A model generated the notes under the pieces. That model saw only the letters and a list, made by a program, of their open reading frames with translations, was not told the DNA's origin and searched no databases. Both the position numbers and the translations under genes were made by a program. From positions 1 through 64,000 of the forward strand of contig CAJXZP010000007.1 of NCBI GenBank assembly GCA_913062955.1: DNA of 64,000 bases. Reading direction: 5' to 3'. This DNA is from an uncultured Flavobacteriales bacterium. Lineage in GTDB: Bacteria > Bacteroidota > Bacteroidia > Flavobacteriales_G > Salibacteraceae. Shown here in pieces: positions 53,483-62,397 of the stretch (within the stretch, counting starts at the first letter, position 1; each line of letters begins with the position of its first letter).

Positions 53483-56128
53483 CTAATTGTCTGACATAGC
53501 CCCAGAAAACCTTTTTCCATACCAGTTTCTGATACAATTTTCAATTTCTTTAGGCGTATAGGGTTTGGCAATATAATCGTCCATTCCTTCTTTTAAATAA
53601 CTCTCTCTTTCCGCTCCCATGGCATTGGCCGTGAGGGCCACAATGACTGGTTTTTTAGCCCCATATTTTTTCACAATCTCACGGGTCGCAGCAACCCCAT
53701 CCATAACGGGCATTTGAATATCCATAAATACCAAATCAACGGGTGTTTCCGCCATTATGTTTAGTGCTTCTTGCCCATTCTCGGCCAATACCGCATTAAA
53801 GCCCATATTCTTTAAATTCACATCCAATAGCTTTTTGTTAATGGGATTATCTTCTACAATCAGTATTTGTAAAGGACAGGTTTCTCCTAAAAAGGGATCC
53901 ACTTTAGTACTTTCCCCCATTTTTATTTCTTCGGGCGTTATTTCCGTTGGCAGAACCAACTTAATGGCAAACCAAAACGAAGACCCGCCCCCTTCGGTAC
54001 TACTCAACTCAATTCTAGATTGCATCTGTTGTACTATTCGACTAGAAACCGACAAACCGATTCCAGCACCTTCAAATCGTCTATTATTACTTGAATCTAA
54101 TTGATTAAATGCCGTGAAAATATCGTATTGTTTTTCCTGTGGAATCCCAATTCCAGAATCACTTACTTTAAACTGAACAGCAGTTTCACCATTTCTTAAT
54201 CCGAGCACCTCAACCTCCATTTTCACCCATCCCTTCGAGGTAAACTTCAAAGCATTATCCAATAGGTTAAACAATACTTGTTTTACTCTAGGTACATCCA
54301 TGACAATCATTTCGGGTAAATCTGGACTCACCGAAACGTAAAAATCCAAACCCTTTTCTTGGGCTAAAGAATGGTAAATAGCTGCAATGGAGTCTATTTC
54401 CTCTTTAATCAATGCAGGCCCTTTCTTAATTTGGAATTTGTTGGATTCCAACCTCGAAAAATCAAGAATATCATTCACCAAGACTAATAAATTCCGCCCA
54501 CTGGTTTGAATGCTATTTATATACCCTTTCTGAATCCTTTCTAAGCCTGTATCCAGTACCAAAGAGGTCAACCCCAAAATCGCATTTAAGGGGGTCCGTA
54601 CCTCATGTGAAATAGTCGCAATAAACTCAGACTTCACTCTAAGGCCTTCTCGGGCCTGACTATTTGCCTCAATTAGTTCTGCCGTTTTTGTTTCATTTTC
54701 AAAAACCTGCTGCTGTAGTTTTTTTGATTGTACATATCTCAGTTTCGATTGCCATGCAAAGGTTAAAGCCACCCCAATAGCAATCACCAATAAGAGGCAA
54801 ACTAAAGCAAAGTAATAGGAAGTCCTTACTTTGTCTTCTTCACGCATCTTATGTAATTCAATAAGATTGTCTAATGCTTTCTTATTGTTCTCTGTATTGT
54901 ACTTTATTTTTATTTCGGCCATTTGATCGGCCTTTTCGATAACCGCCATAGAATCAGAAAAGGTAATGGAACGCTCAAAATAACTGGCTGCTTGTTCAAA
55001 ATCGCCCTTCTCTACTTGAATCCTTGCGAGTAAATAATTGGCTTTTTTTAGATACCCAGGTGATAATTTCTTCTCCGAATCCAAGCCCACTTTCACAACC
55101 CTTTCGGCCCCTTCAACATCCTGAACTTCCAGATAAACAATACCCAAAGTCAAATAAAACTTAGGATTTATCACTGCTTCGTTCACCAATGAAGTATTAT
55201 TTATCACCTCCTCAAGAAGCCGTTTGGCTTGGTTCATTTCCCCAATCCCAATCAAATACTGCGCATAAGTATGACTTATAGTAACCACTTGAGAATAAGC
55301 CCTTAATTCCCTAAGTATAGTAATTGACTTTTGAAAGGCCCTCTGTGTCATGCTATCGTTACGCCCCGCCCATATTTCAGAAGAGGAATAGATAATAACG
55401 GCCTCCAAAAACTTCTCCTTCCTACGATGGGCAATTTCCAAAGCTCTATTAGAGTATTCTAATGCTTTGTCAAAATCTCCTAGGCTTTTATAGGTCACAG
55501 AAATTCCCTGCATCAGTCGACAAGTTTCCAATTCATCGGGTGCAATTTTTCGAAGAGCCAACGACTTTTGATAATATACTAAAGCCTCTTGATATTCATT
55601 TTCGATAGTACTTATTAGAGCCAGTTTTTGCAACACCTTGGCCATATGGTTGGTGTCATACAGAGTTTCTGCCAATTCTAGTGAACGCAAAAAACTAGAC
55701 CTACTTTCCATTTTCCGTTCCAAAACATGGTACCCCACTCCAAGGGAACAACCGATTTCCATCATACCCACAGAGTCATTACGGTTTTTCGCAATTTCCA
55801 GCGCTTCTATTAAATTGGTCAACGCCAATTCCTCCTTATGATTACGAGTATATACCTGTCCTAAAAGGAAATAGGATCTTTGTAGGGTAGCAGAACCCTG
55901 TTGATCCAGAGCGTACTGATGGTATAGTTGCGCATATTTTTCGGAACGTAGTAGAGACGAATTAATACTCCCGTTTACAGCCGACTCAAACGCCTCCGAT
56001 TGATGCGCAATACTTAATGTCTTATCGTAAAAAGAAAGGGTATCATAGGACGATTGAGAATGACCCGACTTAAGCAAGCAAAACACCAAAAAAAGAATAA
56101 TTTTCATCTGCTTTAACAAAATCTTCAT
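53483..56128 (-). CDS. TPR-containing hybrid sensor histidine kinase
   Basis: Signalling protein of about 881 residues. Signal peptide (ending KSGHSQ), then a periplasmic TPR array (about 50-420; units such as SVTYKSLGDFDKALEYSNRAL), one transmembrane segment near 438-466 (YYFALVCLLLVIAIGVALTFAW), a coiled linker, HisKA with FIATISHEVRTPLNAIL (His near 507), HATPase (QVLFNLLDNALKF, SDSGIGIPQ, GAGIGLSVSS) and a C-terminal receiver with MDIQMPVMDG (Asp near 804). The start at 56128 is chosen because it leads into the signal sequence. Stand-alone gene with no adjacent output regulator; the receiver may pass phosphate to an unlinked Hpt protein. Confidence 0.92.
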   Translation of the reverse strand: MKILLKQMKIILFLVFCLLKSGHSQSSYDTLSFYDKTLSIAHQSEAFESAVNGSINSSLLRSEKYAQLYHQYALDQQGSATLQRSYFLLGQVYTRNHKEELALTNLIEALEIAKNRNDSVGMMEIGCSLGVGYHVLERKMESRSSFLRSLELAETLYDTNHMAKVLQKLALISTIENEYQEALVYYQKSLALRKIAPDELETCRLMQGISVTYKSLGDFDKALEYSNRALEIAHRRKEKFLEAVIIYSSSEIWAGRNDSMTQRAFQKSITILRELRAYSQVVTISHTYAQYLIGIGEMNQAKRLLEEVINNTSLVNEAVINPKFYLTLGIVYLEVQDVEGAERVVKVGLDSEKKLSPGYLKKANYLLARIQVEKGDFEQAASYFERSITFSDSMAVIEKADQMAEIKIKYNTENNKKALDNLIELHKMREEDKVRTSYYFALVCLLLVIAIGVALTFAWQSKLRYVQSKKLQQQVFENETKTAELIEANSQAREGLRVKSEFIATISHEVRTPLNAILGLTSLVLDTGLERIQKGYINSIQTSGRNLLVLVNDILDFSRLESNKFQIKKGPALIKEEIDSIAAIYHSLAQEKGLDFYVSVSPDLPEMIVMDVPRVKQVLFNLLDNALKFTSKGWVKMEVEVLGLRNGETAVQFKVSDSGIGIPQEKQYDIFTAFNQLDSSNNRRFEGAGIGLSVSSRIVQQMQSRIELSSTEGGGSSFWFAIKLVLPTEITPEEIKMGESTKVDPFLGETCPLQILIVEDNPINKKLLDVNLKNMGFNAVLAENGQEALNIMAETPVDLVFMDIQMPVMDGVAATREIVKKYGAKKPVIVALTANAMGAERESYLKEGMDDYIAKPYTPKEIENCIRNWYGKRFSGAMSDN

Positions 56129-56694
56129 AGTACGAAAGTATGTTCTTGATTTTACGAATTGTATTATTTGGAGAGAAATAAATTTAATCAAATTCGCCTT
56201 TCATTTAACTAAAAAATCAAAGCCGCATACAGCCAAATAAATCCGTATTCAATTGGCCATTTTTCACTAACTGGAATTCAACAGTTCCGTCACAAATCCT
56301 CGCGTTTATGTACCATTATAGGCCCTGTTTTTTAGGGCGACACACCCATTTTGTTAGAGGAAACAATCTCAAATATGATCCTAAAAATAGCCATTATTTT
56401 TTTATTGACTGACCCTGCCCCGATTTTATTTAGTTAAAAATAATAGAGTCCGTATGAATTGCCTCATAGCAAGGAAGAAAACAAAATCCTTCCCTCCATA
56501 GTTTCACCCTGTATAGAACTTACGATTTCCCATGGGTTGTACGGACTCACTCCGTTTAGTACATAGGGCCTTTTCTATGGCTATGCACTTAAATACCGAT
56601 AACCACCGAAAAAACAAAAAATATATTTCAAACAAAAAGAGCGAACAGTATATGTTCGCTCTTTTTGAAAATTTAGTATATTAGGTTCTTCGGA
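56129..56694. other. Intergenic region with inverted repeats
   Basis: About 570 bases with no supportable gene. It holds a GCCCT/AGGGC hairpin near 56322-56338, a nine-base inverted repeat GAGTCCGTA (56446-56454) and TACGGACTC (56540-56548), and a terminator at 56634-56666. Confidence 0.45.
56634..56666 (-). terminator. Terminator of the DUF1842 gene
   Basis: A perfect 14-base stem AAAAAGAGCGAACA/TGTTCGCTCTTTTT with a five-base loop, just downstream of the DUF1842 stop on the minus strand. Confidence 0.9.
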
Positions 56695-57111
56695 TTACTC
56701 TCCTGTTTTGACAGCCGTTACAGGTACATCTTCTATGTTATTATTACCGTAAGTAAATCCACCTTTACCATCCCAAGCATTGTTCAGTGCCATATGAGCT
56801 TCAAATCTAGCTAAATAAGAGCCGATTGCCGGTGGCGGAAATGAAACTACATATTCCCCTTTCAAGGCTACAATTTGTGTAATATCTCCGTATCCTGTTT
56901 TACGAATAGATCCAGAAACTTGTACCGTAATACTACTTTCGGGCCCTTCAATGGCTTGGGTAATTATTACTGTTCCCGATACATGATTAGTGCTAGGGGT
57001 TACTATTAGGTTGAAATGACATATTGGCGCACCAGGCATCCCCATGTTCCCCATGGTTCCTTTGGCTAAGTAAGTTCCAATAATTACACTTTCTTGTGTT
57101 GCAGTACTCAT
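56695..57111 (-). CDS. DUF1842-like small protein
   Basis: A 138-residue protein, no signal peptide, fitting the DUF1842 outline: IIGTYLAKGTMGNMGMPGAPICHFNLIV near 9, VSGTVIITQAIEGPESSITVQVSG near 43 and YLARFEAHMALNNAWDGKGGF near 100. It appears to be a compact beta-sandwich and is Gly- and Met-rich at one end. Function unknown; I am moderately sure of the family. It is a single-gene unit with its own terminator. Confidence 0.65.
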   Translation of the reverse strand: MSTATQESVIIGTYLAKGTMGNMGMPGAPICHFNLIVTPSTNHVSGTVIITQAIEGPESSITVQVSGSIRKTGYGDITQIVALKGEYVVSFPPPAIGSYLARFEAHMALNNAWDGKGGFTYGNNNIEDVPVTAVKTGE

Positions 57112-57668
57112 AATTTTTATTTTGATTCTTTCCCTACTCTTTTAGGTTTTTCGGTTTCACCTAAATCATTTTCCCAACGATTCCAAACAAACTTACGGGA
57201 GTGACGATAATTATATCCACTCAACATTACCCCATTGAACCAAACACGAACTTGTACTTAATTTCACGTGTTTTCACGTGCTTCAACTCCATACTACCCG
57301 CAACATTTAAAAACCATTTGTCAGATGATAGATAGATAGATAGATAGATAGATGATGGGTGATGGGTGATGGACACGAAGTCGTCTTTTATGGTTATTTC
57401 AGATTACCTCATCACTCCATTAAAGAAGAACTTAACTGACACAGACAACCCGAGGATTGAAGTTACCCATTCATGTGGTTTTAAGGATGATTCTCCATTG
57501 CTCAAGTTCTTATAAAAAGACATTGGCATAAAACACTTAATTCGGACCGAAAGGATACCCATTAAATACTATTATTTTTTTCATTCACACCATCCGATTA
57601 TCGTATTATGGTAGATATTTGCAGCAACAACATTTCGAGAAATGTCACCCATTGGATAAACAACAAGT
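57112..57668. other. Long gap before chrA containing a GATA microsatellite
   Basis: About 560 bases between divergent genes. No gene is supported. It contains the tetranucleotide tract at 57324-57372, and a near-consensus -7 box (GATATTTG, near 57613-57620) about 50 bases before the ChrA ATG. Confidence 0.45.
57324..57372. repeat. Tetranucleotide microsatellite (GATA)6 with GATGGGT-type tail
   Basis: Six perfect GATA units (57327-57350) follow GAT, and the tract then passes into GATGATGGGTGATGGGTGATGG, itself a triple repeat of a seven-base unit. Such tracts change copy number by slippage and are rare in bacterial gaps. Confidence 0.85.
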
Positions 57669-58778
57669 ATGGATTTACAAAAAGTAAAAGAAGTCTTCTT
57701 CGTATTCTTAAAATTAGGTTGTATTGCCTTTGGAGGCCCTGCAGCTCATATCGCTATGATGGAGAAGGAGGTGGTAGAAAAACGAAAGTGGATGAGTCAC
57801 CAATATTTCTTAGATATGGTAGGAGCGACCAATCTGATCCCGGGCCCTAACTCCACCCAAATGACCATGCATGTAGGTCATGTAAGAGCCGGATGGGCCG
57901 GTTTAATTGCCGGAGGTGTAGGTTTTATTTTTCCGGCCGTTGTATTCACTCTTTTATTAGCCATGCTCTATGGGACCTATGGCGAAGTACCCGCTATTGC
58001 GCCATTATTTTACGGTATCAAACCTGCAGTAGTAGGTATCATTTTAAATGCCACTTATAAACTGGGTAAAAAAGCCGTTAAAACATGGCAATTAGCGGTT
58101 ATCGGAGTCATTTCTCTAGCCGCCTCTATGTTCGGAATTGATGAATTTCTAGTCATTATTGGATTAGGTGTTATGGGTGCTTTGGGGATGAACTTTGCGC
58201 ATAATCGTTCTTTAAATAGTATTCTACCTCTACTGGGAATCAAAACATTGATTTTATCGAACACTTCCATTTTCTGGGTTTTCTTTAAAATAGCCATGGT
58301 TCTATTTGGAAGCGGATATGTATTGATTGCCTATATGGATGCCGAATTAGTGGAGAAACTAGGATGGTTAACCAAACCTCAATTATTGGATGCCATTGCT
58401 ATGGGCCAATTTACTCCAGGGCCGGTGTTAACCACCGCCACCTTCGTAGGATACCAACTCAACGGAATTTCAGGAGCTCTGTACGCCAGTTTAGGAATGT
58501 TCTTACCTTCATTTTTCTTAGTAGGCTTACTCGTGAAAATCATTCCATGGTTACGTAAATCAAAAGCATTGTCTTATTTCTTGGATTCCGTAAATGTAGC
58601 TGCCGTAGGAATTATGGCAGCGGTCACCCTAAAAATTGGTTACGATGTAGGAGAAGACTGGAAAGCATGGATGTTAATGGCTCTAAGTATAATTGTAGCC
58701 TTCAAGTTTCCTAAAGTGAGTTCCATTTGGGTAATTTTAGGAGGGGCTGTTATAGGCTACGGATTAATGATGATCTAA
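57669..58778 (+). CDS. chrA: Chromate transporter family protein (ChrA)
   Basis: Inner-membrane protein of the CHR family, about 369 residues, with two homologous halves of about five helices. The first half carries LGCIAFGGPAAHIAMMEKE near 17 and NLIPGPNSTQM near 57; the second has KIAMVLFGSGYVLIAYMDAE near 204 and MGQFTPGPVLTTATFVGY near 239, the duplicated FGG and PGP signatures. The family exports chromate or related anions; the natural substrate may be sulfate-like. Single gene with terminator. Confidence 0.88.
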   Translation: MDLQKVKEVFFVFLKLGCIAFGGPAAHIAMMEKEVVEKRKWMSHQYFLDMVGATNLIPGPNSTQMTMHVGHVRAGWAGLIAGGVGFIFPAVVFTLLLAMLYGTYGEVPAIAPLFYGIKPAVVGIILNATYKLGKKAVKTWQLAVIGVISLAASMFGIDEFLVIIGLGVMGALGMNFAHNRSLNSILPLLGIKTLILSNTSIFWVFFKIAMVLFGSGYVLIAYMDAELVEKLGWLTKPQLLDAIAMGQFTPGPVLTTATFVGYQLNGISGALYASLGMFLPSFFLVGLLVKIIPWLRKSKALSYFLDSVNVAAVGIMAAVTLKIGYDVGEDWKAWMLMALSIIVAFKFPKVSSIWVILGGAVIGYGLMMI

Positions 58779-58795
58779 AATTGCTTTCAAAGCAT

Positions 58796-58834
58796 AAAAG
58801 CCCCCATTCAACCAAAATGAATGGGGGCTTTTTA
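58796..58834. terminator. Bidirectional terminator between chrA and ald
   Basis: A perfect AAAAGCCCCCATTCA/TGAATGGGGGCTTTT stem with loop ACCAAAA, with U-runs usable from either side, located between the convergent chrA and alanine dehydrogenase genes. Confidence 0.92.
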
Positions 58835-58871
58835 TTTAATTATTTCTGAACTGCTAACGTTAAAAACGAAC

Positions 58872-60095
58872 CTATCCCATGGCTGAAATCAATAAATCCA
58901 AATCCTTAAAAGGGATATTATAGGTATCACTTAAAAATTTGTTGGTTAACATCCCTTTGTAGAGATATACCCCTTTTCGGATCCCTTGATCTTGTTTAAT
59001 CAAATTATCCACACCAGCTTCTCTACCTATATTAAGCATGATGGGCATAAAAATATTATTCAATGCAATAGAAGCCGTTTGAGATACCCTGGAGGCAATA
59101 TTAGGTACACAATAATGAATCACCCCATACTTTTCGAATACCGGAAACTCATGATTAGTTACTTCTGAAGTTTCAAAACACCCACCTTGGTCAATGCTTA
59201 CATCAATAATGACCGATCCTTTTTTCATGCATTGCACCATGGCATCATTAACCATACATGGCGTTCGGCCATGAGGCGCACGAACAGCTCCAATAGCTAC
59301 ATCTGCGGTTACCAAAGCTTCACTTAACACATCGGGCTGAATCACAGAAGTAAAAAGGTTCTGTCCGATTTGATTTTGTAATCTACGCAACTTATACGTG
59401 TTTTCATCAAAAACTTTCACCGTTGCTCCTAAACCAATAGCTGCCCGAGCTGCATATTCACCGACACTACCGGCACCAATAATAACCACTTCACTAGGTT
59501 TCACACCTGGGATCCCACCAAGCATTGCACCTAATCCGTTATTCATTTTACTTAGGTATTCCGCTGCGATTAACACCGAAGTATTCCCTGCAATCTCTCC
59601 CATTGCCGTAACTAATGGGAAGCTATCGTCTGCCCCTCTGAGGTAGTCCCAAGCAATAGCCGTAATTTTTTTATCGATCAGTTTATTTAAAAAATCTTCG
59701 GGCTGGATAGATAACTGTAGCGCAGAAATCAATAAGGATTTACGTGTCATCATTTGGATTTCACCCATAGAAGGTGGTTCCACTTTCAAAACCAATTGGG
59801 CTTGAAAAACTTCTTTAGCCGATGCGACAATTCGAGCACCAGACTCACTGTAGTCATGATCTGGAAAACCAGCAGAAACACCAGCGCCCTTCTCCACCCA
59901 CACTTCATGACCGTTATGGGTTAACACCATCACTCCTGAAGGAGTTAAAGCCACACGATTTTCTTGAAATGACGTTTCTTTAGGAATCCCAATAAACAAC
60001 CGTCTATCCGCATTTTTTATCGCAAAAAGTTGTTCTTTGGGCATTCTAGATGCCTGCTGACTTAAACTCTTTAATGGATTTTCTTCTTCATTCAT
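58872..60095 (-). CDS. ald: Alanine dehydrogenase
   Basis: NAD-dependent enzyme interconverting L-alanine and pyruvate plus ammonium. It has FIGIPKETSFQENRVALTPSG near 36, EPPSMGEIQ near 107, the nucleotide-binding VVIIGAGSVGEYAARAA near 205, and AIGAVRAPHGRTPCMV near 269. About 407 residues. The ATG at 60095 overlaps the tsaE stop (TAATG); a TTG two codons upstream is rejected. Its coupling to TsaE is a feature seen in other Bacteroidota genomes. Confidence 0.9.
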   Translation of the reverse strand: MNEEENPLKSLSQQASRMPKEQLFAIKNADRRLFIGIPKETSFQENRVALTPSGVMVLTHNGHEVWVEKGAGVSAGFPDHDYSESGARIVASAKEVFQAQLVLKVEPPSMGEIQMMTRKSLLISALQLSIQPEDFLNKLIDKKITAIAWDYLRGADDSFPLVTAMGEIAGNTSVLIAAEYLSKMNNGLGAMLGGIPGVKPSEVVIIGAGSVGEYAARAAIGLGATVKVFDENTYKLRRLQNQIGQNLFTSVIQPDVLSEALVTADVAIGAVRAPHGRTPCMVNDAMVQCMKKGSVIIDVSIDQGGCFETSEVTNHEFPVFEKYGVIHYCVPNIASRVSQTASIALNNIFMPIMLNIGREAGVDNLIKQDQGIRKGVYLYKGMLTNKFLSDTYNIPFKDLDLLISAMG

Positions 60096-60514
60096 TACCA
60101 AATAATTTTAATATCTCGTTTGTCACCCAACCCATTAATATGAAACTCCACTGCGTCTTCAGGAATAAGAGAAGCAATTTTCTCTGGCCATTCTAACAAA
60201 CACACATTTCCGCTATAAAGGTAATCTTCGTATCCTAAATCAAACGCTTCCACCTCAGATTTAAGTCGGTAAAAGTCAAAATGATACACCGTTTCCTTTT
60301 GATCCGTTAAATACTCATTTACAATAGAAAAAGTAGGACTACTTGTATCATCTATTACCCCCAAGGATTTGCACAACAAATTGATGAATGTGGTTTTACC
60401 CGCACCCATATGTCCAAAAAACAAAATAACTTTATGCGTTTTCAAAATATCAACCACATCACTTATCACCTCATCCAGTTGAAATAATGACAATTGAGAA
60501 TACTGTTTTTCCAT
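60095..60514 (-). CDS. tsaE: tRNA threonylcarbamoyladenosine biosynthesis ATPase TsaE
   Basis: ATPase of the t6A37 tRNA modification complex with TsaB and TsaD. The P-loop FGHMGAGKTTFI lies near 33-44, SSPTFSIVNEY near 58 and HFDFYRL near 77 (switch-like region), with LLEWPEKI near 106. About 139 residues, normal length. The start at 60514 is used because the preceding in-frame residues are not conserved. First gene of the tsaE-ald unit. Confidence 0.93.
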   Translation of the reverse strand: MEKQYSQLSLFQLDEVISDVVDILKTHKVILFFGHMGAGKTTFINLLCKSLGVIDDTSSPTFSIVNEYLTDQKETVYHFDFYRLKSEVEAFDLGYEDYLYSGNVCLLEWPEKIASLIPEDAVEFHINGLGDKRDIKIIW

Positions 60515-60776
60515 GCGAACAAATTTCGGTAACAAAAATATTTATTTCTTCTAGGCTGCATGTGTGAAAATGAATTCAATCCGATCGAAATAACAACCTC
60601 CTAAAAACAGGTAAAATAAGAAATAGTACTCGAATAGAATAGAAACAATAAAACTGAATTTTGAGAGCTTTCCGTTTTTAATTAAAGTCAATTAAGCTTT
60701 TGGCAAGTAAAATTTTCTCTATTCCTGTGTATTTTCGTCCCAACTAAAAAAAGGTCCAATCTCAATACCAAATATT

Positions 60777-61442
60777 ATGGCAAATAAGAAAAAAATTGCT
60801 CCCTCATTACTCTCAGCCGACTTTAGCAAATTGCAAGAAGACATTACCTTAATGGAAGAAGGCGGGGCAGATTTACACCACGTAGATGTAATGGACGGTC
60901 ATTTTGTTCCAAATATCACATTTGGTCCATTTATCGTTAAAGCCATTAAAAAATGCGCCTCTATTCCGCTAGATGTACACTTAATGATTGAAAACCCCGA
61001 ATTATATATTGAAGATTTTGCAAATGCAGGGTCCGATTATATAACGGTACATGTAGAAGCCTGTCCTCATATTCATCGTACTATTCAACAAATTAAAGCT
61101 ACAGGTGCTAAGGCAGGTGTTTCGTTAAATCCAGGTACACCCCTTAGTAGTATTGAAGATATTTTGGGTGATGTAGATTTAATTTTAATTATGTCGGTCA
61201 ACCCCGGATTTGGAGGACAATCCTTTATTGAATCCTCTTTAGATAAAATAAAACGTTTACGTGCCCTACTTACTGAAAGAGGATTGGACCACGTAGAAAT
61301 TGAAATTGACGGGGGAGTGAAACTAGACAACATTGACCGTGTAGCTGAAGCAGGAGTGGATATATTTGTTTCTGGTTCAGGAATTTTTAAAGCGGCAGAC
61401 CCTAAGAAAATGATTGCCGATATGAAGGCCGTTATCGAATAA
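60777..61442 (+). CDS. rpe: Ribulose-phosphate 3-epimerase
   Basis: Pentose phosphate pathway enzyme converting ribulose-5-phosphate to xylulose-5-phosphate. PSLLSADFSKLQEDI near 9, HHVDVMDGHFVPNITFGP near 35 (catalytic Asp and metal ligands), LDVHLMIENPE near 65 (metal ligands), IMSVNPGFGGQSFI near 140 and IEIDGGVKLDNI near 177 (second catalytic Asp) form a complete TIM-barrel signature. 221 residues. Stand-alone gene; a near-consensus -7 box (TATTTTCG) precedes it. Confidence 0.96.
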   Translation: MANKKKIAPSLLSADFSKLQEDITLMEEGGADLHHVDVMDGHFVPNITFGPFIVKAIKKCASIPLDVHLMIENPELYIEDFANAGSDYITVHVEACPHIHRTIQQIKATGAKAGVSLNPGTPLSSIEDILGDVDLILIMSVNPGFGGQSFIESSLDKIKRLRALLTERGLDHVEIEIDGGVKLDNIDRVAEAGVDIFVSGSGIFKAADPKKMIADMKAVIE

Positions 61443-61449
61443 AAAAACT

Positions 61450-61483
61450 AAAAAAGCCTCATTCCCATTGGAGTGGGGCTTTA
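61450..61483. terminator. Bidirectional terminator between rpe and the RDD gene
   Basis: A 13-base stem AAAGCCTCATTCC/GGAGTGGGGCTTT (one T:G-type mismatch) with loop CATT, directly between the convergent stops of rpe and the RDD protein. Confidence 0.85.
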
Positions 61484-61485
61484 TA

Positions 61486-62205
61486 CTACCTGGTCAACAC
61501 CACATAATCTTTCAACAGCTGGGTTAAAAACTTAATTGGATCATCCGTTTTTTCGGTAATATTTAATTCTGTTTTCAACTTCAGTACCAATTCGGAAACA
61601 ACGGTTCGATACGCTTTTGTTTTAGTGGTCTGATACCGGAATATGGTATTTTTCACCAAAAGCATATGTACATCGGTTAACATTTCTACCTGAGGAAAGT
61701 GAGGCGAGTAATCCTTTTTGGTTTTCATCTCCAAAATATCTGAAAGCAATATTTTTTCTTTTTTATCAAATTTGATAATGGTGGTACCCGCTAACACATC
61801 CCCTAATCGCTGTCCATAGGGAGAAGTAATATTAAACCCCGCAGCCACGGCTCCCAAACTCATCCATATATCTAACCATCGAAATACCCAACGAATAACA
61901 TAATCTAAAATCGAAGCCGGTGAACCACTAAATTTCAATACACGTAACCCAATAGCCAATTTACCGGGTGTACTTCCTCCGGAAAATATTTCAAAAGCAA
62001 GGGTGTAAAACAAGAACATAAAAAACAACAAGTACCCCATAACATCGCCCACCCAATCCAATGAAATACATAGCATTAAAACAACGGTCATAGCTCCCCC
62101 GAGAATGAGCATATCAATAGCGAATGCACCGAGCCGATGGCTAATGGTGGCAATCTCAAAATTGACGACTACTTGTGATGCTGTTTTTGTAGAGATATTT
62201 TTCAA
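61486..62205 (-). CDS. RDD-family membrane protein
   Basis: Inner-membrane protein of 239 residues. The RDD motif appears as HRLGAFAIDMLIL near 24 (Arg and Asp of the name), followed by transmembrane segments near 30-55 and 62-80 and SGGSTPGKLAIGLRVL near 76. A soluble C-terminal tail of about 95 residues with MLLVKNTIFRYQ follows. The start codon is TTG (no good ATG upstream or near). It is divergent from the SpoIIM-type gene, a frequent neighbour in Bacteroidota, so a common envelope role is possible. Confidence 0.85.
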   Translation of the reverse strand: MKNISTKTASQVVVNFEIATISHRLGAFAIDMLILGGAMTVVLMLCISLDWVGDVMGYLLFFMFLFYTLAFEIFSGGSTPGKLAIGLRVLKFSGSPASILDYVIRWVFRWLDIWMSLGAVAAGFNITSPYGQRLGDVLAGTTIIKFDKKEKILLSDILEMKTKKDYSPHFPQVEMLTDVHMLLVKNTIFRYQTTKTKAYRTVVSELVLKLKTELNITEKTDDPIKFLTQLLKDYVVLTR

Positions 62206-62397
62206 ATACGGGTTTTTTTATAGGATGTAAAAAAACACATTTTTTACGACTTCGAATCCCAATGCGGACAGAAATTATTTCAATTCCTTCAAATCACCAA
62301 CAAAAACCATTTAATAAGGGTACAATACACTTATTTTTTTACTTTTAACAAATCGTCAAAAACTCAAAGTGACTTCCATATTTGACGCATATTTTAG

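Noticed and set aside
57324-57372. GATA tract considered as part of a CRISPR-like array
   Set aside because: The unit is four bases with no spacers and no cas genes; it is a simple-sequence microsatellite.
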